Origin: Anodontia alba
Lineage: Eukaryota; Mollusca; Bivalvia; Lucinida; Lucinidae
Direction: 5' to 3'
NCBI GenBank assembly: GCA_964016985.1
Contig: OZ024831.1
Coordinates: 81,880,263 to 81,944,262 of the forward strand
DNA length: 64,000 nt
Below are positions 10,290 to 18,940 of this stretch, one piece after another; within the stretch, counting starts at the first letter, position 1; each line of letters starts with the position of its first letter. The position numbers were made by a program, and so were the translations under genes. A model generated the notes under the pieces. The model had not been told where the DNA came from. It did no database searches and was given only the letters and a program-made list of their open reading frames with translations.

Positions 10290-11340
10290 AACTGGATCAT
10301 AATTCTGTCAAAAAAAATAAAAACGTGAAACAATAATACCCCGCCATTATCATGCTATGGGCAGATAACCCTGTCAAAAATGGACGAAATTTGTCAATGT
10401 TCAATCCAAAATCAGATCTCTGCAATATCAATGCACATATCAAATTTGGTGAAAATCCATTGAGATCATGATTTAGTATCCTGAATCTAAACTAAAATTA
10501 ACCGAAACTAAAATATGGAAGTGTTGCTGGCAGATAACTCAAATAAGTCAAAAATTGACGAAATTTGCCCATTAGCAATCCCATTGCATATCCCCACAAT
10601 ATCAATGCACATACCAAAGTTTGGTGACAATCCACTGATATTTACTAAAGTTTATTTACTTAAGTTATCATCTGGAAAAGAAAATACATACCGACAGAAA
10701 GATGTGTGACAGACAGATGGACACACGGACACACAAGCAACCAATCTGATACCATAATACCCCACCATTATCGTGTCGCAAGGTATAATAACAGATTGTT
10801 TTAATGGACAATCCCAAACCACTCATCCCCGATACCAATATGTATGCAAAATTTGAACCAAATCCATTGCTAGGTTTGTTTGTTTGTTTGTTTGATTTGG
10901 GCTTAACGTCGCTTTCAACCTTTTTCAGTCATATCGCGACAGTGTCTGGATGTGGCAGGGAGCTCAATGCTCACTTTTAGAGTGCTGCCTCACTGAAATA
11001 TCACGCCCCAGACACTTTGACATGATATTCCACCCAGTCACATTATACTGACACTGAGCTGACCAGTTCTAGCTCTACTTTCTTAATGCTGAGCGCCAAG
11101 CGAAAGAGCAGCTAGTACCATTTTTAAAGTCTTTGGTATGACCCGGCTGGGGATCGAACCCGCAACCTCCCGGTCACAAAGCGGACGCTCTACCACTGAG
11201 CCACTGTGCCGGTCCATTGCTAGGTACTTGTTACTAATCAGCAACTAATTGGGGACTGATGGACATATAATTGGACAGATAGTGACTGTCATAACCTGGT
11301 GTATCATAATCACCTCCTACTCTGAATTGCTGTGGTATAA
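10290..11340. repeat. Tandem-unit element (GATAACTCAAATAAG type), split by a SINE
   Basis: Units share CAGATAAC, TTGACGAAATTTG, CAATATCAATGCACATA, AATTTGGTGAAAATCCA and ACTAATCAGCAACTAATT. CATAATACCCCGCCATTATC at 10320 and 10750 marks a hairpin-like boundary common to this element group. The SINE at 10876-11212 interrupts it. Confidence 0.5.
10876..11212 (-). mobile_element. SINE-3, tRNA-headed copy with GACGTTAAGCCCAAA tail
   Basis: On the minus strand it starts GGCACAGTGGCTCAGTGGTA (A box), with GGTTCGATCCCC-type B box sequence. It ends GACGTTAAGCCCAAATCAAA and then (CAAA)n. The target duplication TCCATTGCTAGGT is perfect at 10863-10875 and 11213-11225. It resembles the RUDI/V-SINE group known from molluscs. 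That name is from general knowledge, not a search. Confidence 0.85.
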
Positions 11341-11485
11341 AAATTCAAATATTAATTGTGCTAGTCTGGGTTGACGTCTATTCTGTTTACAAAAGGCAAT
11401 ATGCCTAGTGATGTGTCTACAATGTTGAGAAGAGATGGCAAACAATGCAGACCCTGAACAAACTGATTCTAGGAGCAGATCTTGG

Positions 11486-11685
11486 NNNNNNNNNNNNNNN
11501 NNNNNNNNNNNNNNNNNNNNNNNNNNNNNNNNNNNNNNNNNNNNNNNNNNNNNNNNNNNNNNNNNNNNNNNNNNNNNNNNNNNNNNNNNNNNNNNNNNNN
11601 NNNNNNNNNNNNNNNNNNNNNNNNNNNNNNNNNNNNNNNNNNNNNNNNNNNNNNNNNNNNNNNNNNNNNNNNNNNNNNNNNNNNN
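11486..11685. other. Assembly gap (200 N)
   Basis: A run of 200 unknown bases. It lies between the bHLH exon (12952-13087) and the large exon (7741-8834) of the USF3-like gene, which do not join in phase. A missing exon with helix 2 could lie here. The round size suggests a placeholder, so the true length may differ. Confidence 0.95.
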
Positions 11686-11718
11686 TATCTGGAGCTATGA
11701 AGGTAGAAAAGAAAACAG
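11686..11718 (-). other. USF3: Candidate 3' splice site entering the assembly gap
   Basis: On the minus strand a pyrimidine-rich run (TTTTCTTTTCTACCTTCATAG) ends in AG at 11695-11696, with CTCCAGATA following before the Ns begin. A phase-0 exon starting at 11694 would read Leu-Gln-Ile into the gap. This agrees with the phase-0 donor of the bHLH exon. Such an exon would need length 3n+1 to feed the next one. It is suggestive only. Confidence 0.25.
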
Positions 11719-12034
11719 ACAGACCGAACTGCCACCTGGACACTGACATACTTCTTGTAACCCTGGATCTGGCACTGCAACTTTGACACGTTTTGACTCA
11801 CTTAACCCTAGTTTTCAAAACTTTGCCTTATTTCAGCCTGTAGAAGTGGCATCTCCATGTTTAGTGTGGGCAGGGCAAGTAAGTCTGATCTTTTACACCA
11901 AAACCTCCAACGACTGTTTTAAGTTCAGTCACAGCTCCAGATAGGAGGGATATCCACATATTGTTTTTATTTCTTAAAAAAGAAACATATGTTGTGGGTA
12001 TTTATTACAAGTACCACACTAAGGCACTTTTAAA

Positions 12035-12430
12035 CTAGATTGCACAGTCATTGGCACACCATCACAAAATCCCCACACTATGCTAATGTTGCTAATAGTG
12101 TGAAGAACTAATGAATGGAAAAATAATGTTGCTCTCGCACACCCTTACCAAGTGGGGAAGTCATGTTGCAAGTTTGGTTAAATTCTGCCCAGATGTTTAA
12201 GAGATAGCTTGACAGATGGACAGTAACCTTTTGATCCCACATAGTCACATGGGGCAGAGTGAAAAATAATGTTGCTGTTGCACACCCTTACCATGCGGGG
12301 AAGTCATGTAGCAAGTTTTGTTAAATTCCACCCAGTGTTTTAGGAGGAAATAGTGTGACAGATGGACAGATGTATGAACGGAGGCGTTTACAATATCCCT
12401 ATCGCTAAAGCGTAGGGATAATAAATAGGG
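12035..12430. mobile_element. Hairpin-ended element (TATCCCTA...TAGGGATA)
   Basis: It starts GATTGCACAGTCATTGGCAC and has two related inner units (ATGTTGCTCTCGCACACCCT and ATGTTGCTGTTGCACACCCT). It ends in hairpin TATCCCTA-TCGCTAAAGCG-TAGGGATA. A sister copy at 51030-51510 ends TATCTCCAT-CGCTAAAGC-ATGGAGATA. Confidence 0.6.
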
Positions 12431-12900
12431 ATAATCAGGGCCACAACATGTTTCTGTGGAGAAATAAAAAAATTATCAGTAATTTTCCGCTGCAGCACAG
12501 CCATATAAGTATCAACGAGTAACAGTGTTTTAGAAAAAACAGATGTCCCTGCCCCCCACCCCCCCCACCACCCCCCCCACCACAGTTATTCTACTGCTGT
12601 GATCTAGAAAATTAGGTCAGTGTCATCAAAATCTAATAAATTCTTTGTTATATCCCGATTATGTATCAAACATGAAAATTTGATAAGAATCCAACCACTG
12701 GTTCACAAGATATTGTGAGGACAAGAAAGTGTCATGCAAATGACGATGCCAACAGGATCCACACAAAAACATTATATGCACCTCCCCATAGGTGGGGGGA
12801 CATAACTAAATGATCTAAAAGCTTTACAAGGGTCTACATGACTGTGTTTACACATTTTCTGAAAAAACAAAGAGAAGTAATTAATTTTAAAATGTGGGGG
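12430..12900. repeat. C-rich tract and tandem-core element fragment
   Basis: CCCCCCACCACCCCCCCCAC at about 12560 is low complexity. After it, AAAATCTAATAAATTC, AATCCAACCACTGG and ACACAAAAACATTATATGCA match the generic tandem-core elements of the window. No gene is seen. Confidence 0.4.
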
Positions 12901-12915
12901 TGAGAGGCAATAGTC

Positions 12916-12937
12916 TTAAAGAGGTTGTGGTGTATTT
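12916..12937. mobile_element. USF3: End fragment of the AAAGAGGTTGTAGTGTA MITE
   Basis: TTAAAGAGGTTGTGGTGTAT matches the terminal inverted repeat of the TA-flanked MITE at 46983-47206. It lies about 15 bp downstream of the bHLH exon donor. Confidence 0.45.
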
Positions 12938-12951
12938 CAGTAGGTACTCAC

Positions 12952-13087
12952 CGGTCTGTCCCTGTCGGACAGATTGAAAGGGGGGAGAAGATCCCCCATC
13001 CTGTAAATACATTGTTTTATTCTTTCCTTCCTCTTCTGTTCCACCTCATTATGTTCTCTCTTCCTTCGTTCCCTTTCTGATAAGATA
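12952..13087 (-). CDS. USF3: USF3-like bHLH exon: basic region, helix 1 and loop
   Basis: A 136-bp exon. The acceptor on the minus strand is TTTTATTGCAG and the donor is CCG/GTGAGTA, both near consensus. It encodes ERERRKREHNEVEQKRKERI followed by a first helix ending RMGDLLP and an Asp/Arg-rich loop. The pattern H-N-x-V-E-x-x-R-x-x-x-I is the DNA-contacting basic region and first helix of class B bHLH proteins, which bind E-boxes. The helix end (RMGDLLP) resembles the RIGELIP of USF3 more than USF1/2, MAX or TFEB. A Gln replaces the usual Arg just after the key Glu. Helix 2 and any zipper must be in the next exon, which is not visible and may be in the assembly gap. The exon starts with the third base of a codon and ends in phase 0. 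Family assignment is good; orthology to USF3 is an inference. Confidence 0.75.
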
Positions 13088-13314
13088 CTGCAATAAAACA
13101 ACAGAAGATCTAGCCATACACTAATGCTAATTAACACATTATATTGTATAATACACAGCTGAGTCATTTGTCATGCTGCAATCGATAAAAAAAAACTCTC
13201 ATAAAATACAAGGTACTGTTAACAAAGTTTATCATTTATCAGGGCTACAGAGTGTATATGTGTGTGCCCACACAGGTGTGTGCATGCATGTTAGTAAGCC
13301 TGTGCCTACCTATT

Positions 13315-13500
13315 TTTTTTTTGCCAGAAACTGACAATTTCCCTACTTGAGTCAGCGGATGGGAGAGAATGACCATAGAAAATATTTCATGATCATTCTT
13401 CACTAGAGAATGCTGCTGGACCCGGCAGGGATCAAAACCCTGATTCTCTGATCACCATTTGGATGTGCATCTGACTGACTGAAAGATCCAGACCAGCTTT
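13315..13500 (-). mobile_element. SINE-1, diverged fragment
   Basis: GCCAGAAACTGACAATTTCC, AGCGGATGGGAGAGAATGAC and ATATTTCATGATCATTCTTC match the SINE-1 body. The head (GATCCAGACCAG) is decayed. Confidence 0.6.
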
Positions 13501-13675
13501 AAATTTTTGGTTATTTTTGTTTGTTTTTTTCGTAAAACCATATGACCTTTACCATATTTATCCTAAGCATCCAGAGAGATAGACCTGAGCAGATAGATCA
13601 GTCTGCAATGTGTGGCCTCTGATCAGGATCTTCATCATTTACAATTCATCCAATAGCATTTTTAGACACATGATA

Positions 13676-13862
13676 GTCACAGATAAGAGGGGGTATCCAC
13701 ATAATATTTTTCTTATTTCTCAACGAAAACATATGTTGTGGGTACTCATTAGAAGCACCTCAGCAAGGCGCTTCTAATGAGTACCACAACATATGTTTTC
13801 GTTGAGAAATAAGAAAGATATCAGCATTTTTTGGGTGAAAAAAAGCGCCTTATCTGTTGCTA
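13676..13862. mobile_element. Fold-back MITE (CAGATAAG ends, GTTGTGGGTACT arms)
   Basis: The ends TAGTCACAGATAAG and CTTATCTGTTGCTA are inverted. The arms CAACGAAAACATATGTTGTG and its inverse flank a GCACCTCAGCAAGGCGC centre. Relatives are at 15510, 16110 and 58839. Confidence 0.7.
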
Positions 13863-13961
13863 TGTGAAATGGTACAAAATGAATATGTTCAAATTTTAGA
13901 ACAAGTATGATAAAGAGGTAAGATGTCTGAATACATGTACTTAGGGTAATACAGTATTTAC

Positions 13962-13972
13962 TTTTTCATCAT
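13962..13972 (-). CDS. USF3: Putative first coding exon of the USF3-like gene (start codon)
   Basis: On the minus strand an ATGATGAAAAA segment is followed directly by GTAAATAC, a usable donor. An in-frame stop lies a few codons upstream, so the first ATG would be the start. The 11 coding bases leave two bases of a codon (AA). The bHLH exon begins with the third codon base (T), so splicing gives MMKN-ILSERERRKREHN in one frame. That puts about 14 residues before the basic region, a short N-terminus as in USF3. The phase agreement is the main support. The donor lacks G at -1 and +5, and the flanking DNA may be repeat-derived. Confidence 0.35.
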
Positions 13973-14194
13973 CTGTAAAGGAAGCTCCTCGGATTACTGA
14001 CTCGCTCTTGATGGCATCAATGTGGAATGAGCAGCTTGCTTGAGATTATAACTTTGGTGCCCTGAACAAGCCTAAAACTCAGTACCTTTGGGTCACAAGT
14101 TAAACGCTCTATCCTTGCACCACTGCCCTTAAATTTGTTTTGGCCAGTGAAATGTTAACTTGGTTGATCCCTTGTGAAGGAATAGTGTCTCAGT

Positions 14195-14369
14195 TTAACA
14201 TTTACCACTCACTAGGCTAATTCAGCAGATGACAAATTGATGATACTTTTCTAATTTTCCCCAGAAATCAGGTTTCACAAATGAAATGTCAAAACCTGTT
14301 TTCTGGGGTAAATAAAAAAAATATTTCAAAATACTGTCTGCTGAAATTTCTACCCAGAGTGTTGAGTGT
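14195..14369. mobile_element. Fold-back MITE (CAGCAGATGACAAATTGATG family)
   Basis: ACTAGGCTAATTCAGCAGAT and AAATTTCTACCCAGAGTG are the outer parts. CAGGTTTCACAAATGAAATG is inverted to CATTTCATGTG-type sequence, with AATATTTCAAAATACTGTCT in the right arm. It runs directly into the next MITE. Confidence 0.6.
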
Positions 14370-14580
14370 TAACCCTTGTCCTGCTGAACCCGTATATGCC
14401 CTGCTTTTACAAACAGTGTAGACTCAGATCAGTTGGCTTCTTCAGAAGCCAACTGATCTGGATCTACACTGTTTGTCATTCAGTATGTGAATTTGTACCA
14501 ATATCCTGGATCAAGTAGTCTGATTGGTTGAAAATTGGAAGTGGGCATGGCATCTTAATTTATTCAGAATGACAATGATT
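14370..14580 (+). mobile_element. Fold-back MITE (CCTGCTGAA family), right end hit by a SINE
   Basis: TAACCCTTGTCCTGCTGAAC starts it and the hairpin GATCAGTTGGCTTCTTC / AGAAGCCAACTGATC is central. The right end TTATTCAG is cut by the SINE at 14576, with TTCAGAATGACAA duplicated. Confidence 0.75.
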
Positions 14581-14866
14581 GATTGTGTTGGGGTTTAACG
14601 ACACGTCAACCCTTGTGGGTCATTTTGTGTCGTCTCCCAGAGAAAGGGAGAAAAGAGACAGAAGAGATAGCAGAAGAGATGAAAGAGAGGGACAGGGAAG
14701 AAAGAGGAACAGGAATGAAAGTGAAGAAACAGAAGAAATAGAAACATCACCTCCCTACCCTTACCTGCTACAAGGATAGCAGGCCTTGCCCAACTGTAAA
14801 CCAATATCAGCTGGACGCCCCGGTGACATAAGATACAGGACACCTTCGCACCACCCGACCACCCCT
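14576..14866 (-). mobile_element. SINE-2 copy nested in a MITE
   Basis: Same family as 5641-5926, and well preserved (GTTGGGGTTTAACGACACGT). The perfect target duplication TTCAGAATGACAA is at 14563-14575 and 14867-14879. Confidence 0.85.
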
Positions 14867-14939
14867 TTCAGAATGACAAGAGTTAATGTGCAGAGCAGCC
14901 CTGGGTCAGCATCAGGCTCATAGCTCTAGAGGTCCATCA

Positions 14940-15062
14940 AAAATATGTCAACATGTCTTGGTGAATATTCATTAGAAGCATCTTACCAAGACACTTCTTG
15001 TAAATACATGTACCCACAACATGTTTTCATGGAGAAATAAGAAAATATACTTAGGGAGGCAT
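14940..15062. mobile_element. Fold-back fragment (GTTGTGGGTACT family)
   Basis: TGGTGAATATTCATTAGAAG, CATCTTACCAAGACACTTCT and GTACCCACAACATGTTTTCA. Confidence 0.5.
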
Positions 15063-15164
15063 GTCTAGTGAATATGCACAACATTGGTGTATGTTTCCCT
15101 GGACAGATAAGTTTTCATCTGAATACTTCTTGTTTAGCTAATTTTAGTCTGAAGACCCCAAAAG

Positions 15165-15245
15165 GATAACTGGCAAACAGTGCAGACCCTGATCAGATGC
15201 CATAAAATGTGGCATCTGATCAGGTCTACACTGTTTGCAAAAAGT
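15165..15245. mobile_element. Palindromic mini-element (CCTGATCAGATGCC)
   Basis: GGCAAACAGTGCAGACCCTG ATCAGATGCC pairs with GGCATCTGATCAGGTCTACA CTGTTTGC. A relative is at 57220-57295. Confidence 0.6.
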
Positions 15246-15509
15246 TTAGCCATTTTTTTTCTAGGAATACCTAAATCACATAGCCTGACATTCCTGAAAT
15301 TGAAATCTTCCAATATATATAGTGTGGGGAGTTTATTCAGTCTAAAATGGGCTAAAGCTATGGCTTCCTTTAGAGCTATGGCTACCTTCAGGTTCTGTTT
15401 CATCACTTTCATTTTCTTTTTATTGTCAGTAATACAACAAAAGAACTCTACTAAATCTCCACAGACAAAGACAACTTTTTCAAAGGGGAGACAAAACAAT
15501 ACTGACAGA

Positions 15510-15665
15510 GCTACAGATAAGAGGGGGTATCCACATAATATTTTATTTCTCAACGAAAACATGTTGTGGGTACTTCAAATGAGTACCCACAACATATGTT
15601 TTTTTTGAGAAATAAAAAAGATATCAGCAGTTTTCGGATGAAAAAAGCGCCTATCTGTTGCTATG
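15510..15665. mobile_element. Fold-back MITE, shortened copy (CAGATAAG family)
   Basis: ACAGATAAGAGGGGGTATCC at the left and GCGCCTATCTGTTGCTATG at the right. The centre has lost part of one arm. Confidence 0.65.
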
Positions 15666-16109
15666 TATTGACAGAGCAGGAATATTTATGGGATGGGCCC
15701 CGACCTATTTTGTGAGAGAATTATCAGAACTGGAATGAACTTGATTTTATTTTGGCTGGGCCCCTAGCAAAAGCAATCCAAATCTGATATTTATTTTGCT
15801 CTAGCATGGGCTTTAAAGATTTTTGGGCCCATCCATTCTTCCCAAGTGCTCATCCATTTCTCCCAAAGGCCCATCAAATTTTCTAATGGCCCATCAAAAT
15901 TTTGATAAATCAATAGACATGAATAGGACATAGGCCACTGGCTCATTTTAAGGGCCCATACTAACTTTGAGCCAGAAATATCCCTGCAGAGTTACCCATC
16001 CTTGCATGAAAAAGTATCCATTCCCTTTAACTTATTTCTTTATCACCACAAACAAAAGAACCATCAGGAAGATAAGGTGCAGTGAAGTGAGTGGGCCATA
16101 ACAATAATC

Positions 16110-16308
16110 ATAGTTCCAGATAAGGCACTTTTTCTAACCAAAATGTATTATTTTTTTATTTTTTTTTATTTTTTTTTCTCAAAGAAAATGTATGTTGTGG
16201 GTATTTGTTAGTAGTGCATTGCCAAGACGTTAATAACATCGTATGTTTTATTGTGAAGAAATAAGAAAAAATATTTACTTGAAATCACCTCTTATCTGGA
16301 GCTTATCT
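16110..16308. mobile_element. Fold-back MITE (CCAGATAAG/CTTATCTGG)
   Basis: The ends TAGTTCCAGATAAGGCAC and CACCTCTTATCTGGAGCTTA are inverted, and ATGTATGTTGTGGGTATTTG is in one arm. A T run lies inside. The stretch 15665-16110 shows nothing I can assign. Confidence 0.6.
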
Positions 16309-16359
16309 ATTGACTGTGCAATCCTGTAAAGTCCCACATAATTACTTTTTTAATACTTT

Positions 16360-16560
16360 GCATGCTGGGTAAAAATTTCAGAATACAACATTTTGAAATA
16401 ATTTTCTTATTTTTCCTACAAAACAGGAGTTGACATTTCATGTAAATTGTCTACTTTGAAAACAATCTGCATGAAGTGTCAGATCCTATTTTCTAGAAAA
16501 AAAAAAAAATAAGAAAAATATATTCAATTTGTTGTCTGCTGTAATTGCGCACAGCACTGT
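16360..16560. mobile_element. Fold-back (CAGCAGACGACAAATTGATG family)
   Basis: TGGGTAAAAATTTCAGAATA, AAACAGGAGTTGACATTTCA and CAATTTGTTGTCTGCTG. Confidence 0.55.
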
Positions 16561-16647
16561 TTGTGTTAACAAAAAAAATGTGGAAACGAAATAATTTTTC
16601 CTGTAGTCTGTATTTCATCAGTTATCTTTTCATCAATATAAATAAAC

Positions 16648-17480
16648 AACAAGAGGGCCAAGATGGCCCTGTATCACTCACCTGATTACCAGACAAGTTT
16701 GAGTCAATTGGCCTTTCGGTTCAAGAGATGTTCAATACTGATTTTCAAGATGGTGGCCATCTTGGATTTCCAATCAGAACGATTTTAGCTACTTTTGATC
16801 TACAAGTCACCTCGGTACTTCCAACGAAGTTTGTCCAATGCCCTTTTGGTTCAGGAGAAAAAGTTCAAAATAGATTTTCGACATGGCTGCTAGGGCGACC
16901 ATCTTGGATTTCCGATCAGAATGATTTTAGCTATTTTTGATCTACATGTACAAGTCATCCCGATACTTCCTATCAGTCAATGGGCCTTTCGGTTCAGGAG
17001 AAGAAGTGAAAAATAGATTTTCAAGATGGCAACTGTGGTGGCTATCTTGTATTTCTGATTGTAATGATTTTAGCTATTTTTAATCTACAAGTCACCTCGA
17101 TGATTCTTACCAAGTTTCAAGTCAAATGACCTTTTGGTGCAGAAGAACTGAAAAAAAGATTTCTAAGATAGCCGCCATGGCTGCCATCTTGGATTTCCAA
17201 TCAGAACTATTTTAGCTATTTTAGATCTACCAGTCACCCCTATGCTTCCTACCAAGTTTCCAGTCAAGTGGCCTTTCGGTTCAGGAGAAGAAGCGAAAAA
17301 TAGATTTTCAAGATGGCCACCATGGCTGCCATTTTGGATTTCCGATCGGAATAATTTTGCTCTTTTTTTTTATTACAAGTCAGCCTGATGCGACCTGCCA
17401 AGTTTCGAGCCAATTGGCCTTTCGGTTCGGGAGAAAAAGCGAAAAACAGATTTTCAAGATGGTCGCCATGCATGTATATT
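16648..17480 (+). repeat. Tandem-core element, about 142-146-bp units
   Basis: The left end AACAAGAGGGCCAAGATGGC matches the left end of the 2461-5615 element (AACAAGAGGACCATGATGGT), and both continue into TATCNCTCACCTGA. Units with GATTTTCAAGATGGCNGCCA, ATCTTGGATTTCCGATCAGA and GGCCTTTCGGTTCAGGAGAA start at about 16740, 16873, 17015, 17157, 17303 and 17449. The right end seems to be lost. Confidence 0.75.
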
Positions 17481-17754
17481 GGTGTTACAGTATTACCTGC
17501 TAGTACTATCTGTTTTGGACATTTGTGATGATGAAGATTTCACATCATTCTTCTCTTTAACTGTTTCTCCTGCAATCACATAATTTGTTGATTAGCTGCA
17601 ACATACTGGCCTTCATCATTACAAAATTCATATCATAGTTCCGATACAGCACTTTTTTCAACAAAAAATGGCTTCAATATGCAATATGCAAAACCAGGAC
17701 CATAATTTATTTAACGAATAAAAGTGACGCATTGTATAAACCTAGCGCATCGGT

Positions 17755-17915
17755 CGGAAAGCGTATTTTCTTTTCATTACCAAGAAAACAGGATTTGACA
17801 TTTCATGCAGTGGAGACAATTTGCATGAAGTGCAAATCCTGTTCTCTTGGAAGAATGAGAAAAATATTTCAAAATGTCGTCTGCTGAAAATTGTACCCAG
17901 GGTGCTTAGCGTTAA
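17755..17915. mobile_element. Fold-back (CAGCAGACGACAAATTGATG family)
   Basis: AACAGGATTTGACATTTCAT GCAG is inverted to GACAATTTGCATGAAGTGCA AATCCTG, then AATATTTCAAAATGTCGTCT. The stretch 17915-18410 has diverged inverted fragments (GTCTGCGCATGGC, GATCAGTCTGCACACTC) but no gene. Confidence 0.55.
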
Positions 17916-18409
17916 GGTTTGCACAAACAACTCGTGCATGAGTCTGCGCATGGCAAAACCTACAATAAAACTTGTATGAAGAGACGGATCAGTCTGCACA
18001 CTCTGAGACTGCACATCAGTAGATCTCAGTAGTCTGATCAGAGCCTTCACAAATCGTAAGTACCTCCTATGATCACTGGGTGTAACAAAACGCCTTGTGC
18101 AACGAGAGAAGACTCGGGTCAGTATGCGCCTGCACATTCTGATAAGAGCATTCGCTGATTGTATTTACCATCAATAGCCGGGCTGTCCAAAGCAGAATAA
18201 ACAGTGCGACTGCAACAGCACATTCTCTTCAGACCCTTCGCTGATCATACAGTATGCAAGAAGCTTGCTTTATCTATAGTGGGTCGATGCACAGACTAAC
18301 CTTTGCTGGTCACATGTACATTGTAGTATTGTAGGTTTTATCAGGTTCAAAGTTCGTACATTGTAAATCATACTTCAGACATGAGAACTTTGTACCGACG
18401 TAATTTTTG

Positions 18410-18537
18410 TTTGAACTGGAGTTAAACTGCCCAGTCAATACTATTTTCGTCTTGTCGAGCCCGCACACTTTTCCGGGGCGGGCTTATTCATAAGTTATTA
18501 ATAATTTCAGCAGAAACTGACAACTGCCCTTCTTTTC
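18410..18537 (-). mobile_element. SINE-1, 3' fragment, diverged
   Basis: AACTGCCCAGTCAATACTAT, CTTGTCGAGCCCGCACACTT and AGCAGAAACTGACAACTGCC match the SINE-1 3' half. Confidence 0.5.
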
Positions 18538-18789
18538 TTTCATATACTTTGACGATAGAGCCTACTTTTGGAGTCATGGCCCTTTGAACACCGAAACTAT
18601 TTTAGTGATATCTGTAATATATTTGTGTCAGCTCTGTAACTTGAAAACTGTTTGGGATATTTTCTTGAAACTTAATTAATTTATTAACAGAGTTATGGTA
18701 CTTGTTTGCTGTAAGTGCAGTGGTGGGGCATGGCGAAATGTCTGCAGCTATTTTATTAGATATTTAACAGGTTGAAATACTGGGAAAGG

Positions 18790-18940
18790 GTGCCTTGGTG
18801 GTGTAGTGGTAAAGCTGCGCGCCTTGTCACCCAGGGGTCATGAGTTCGATCCCAGGCTTCTTTTATATGGGACTTTAAACCAAGGTCCACACCTCCGTAT
18901 GACCTAGCTGTTAGTGGGACATTAAAAAACTCACTCATTT
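18790..18940 (+). mobile_element. SINE-4, tRNA-headed copy
   Basis: The head GGTGCCTTGGTGGTGTAGTG GTAAAGC (A box) is followed by GAGTTCGATCCC (B box) with tRNA-like spacing. The body runs through TATGGGACTTTAAACCAAGG and ends GTGGGACATTAAAAAACTCA. The length and non-tRNA tail argue against a working tRNA gene. Confidence 0.65.

Noticed and set aside
11417..11801. Open frames spanning the N run
   Set aside because: They are open only because unknown bases were read through.
13966..14045. A longer reading frame on the minus strand ending IKSESVIRGASFTDDEK before the donor
   Set aside because: It would enter the bHLH exon out of phase, and its upstream part (GAACAAGCCTAAAACTCAGT and flanks) looks repeat-derived. 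The ATG frame fits instead.
15134..15608. Overlapping 142-residue frames on both strands
   Set aside because: Both ends lie in palindromic MITE sequence and there is no family match or splice support. They lie in an intron or upstream of the USF3-like gene.
18790..18865. tRNA-like sequence (also at 6280, 11150, 43455, 57917, 58395 and 63450)
   Set aside because: A and B boxes are present but each continues into a SINE body and tail, and the stems are imperfect. I do not call working tRNA genes.
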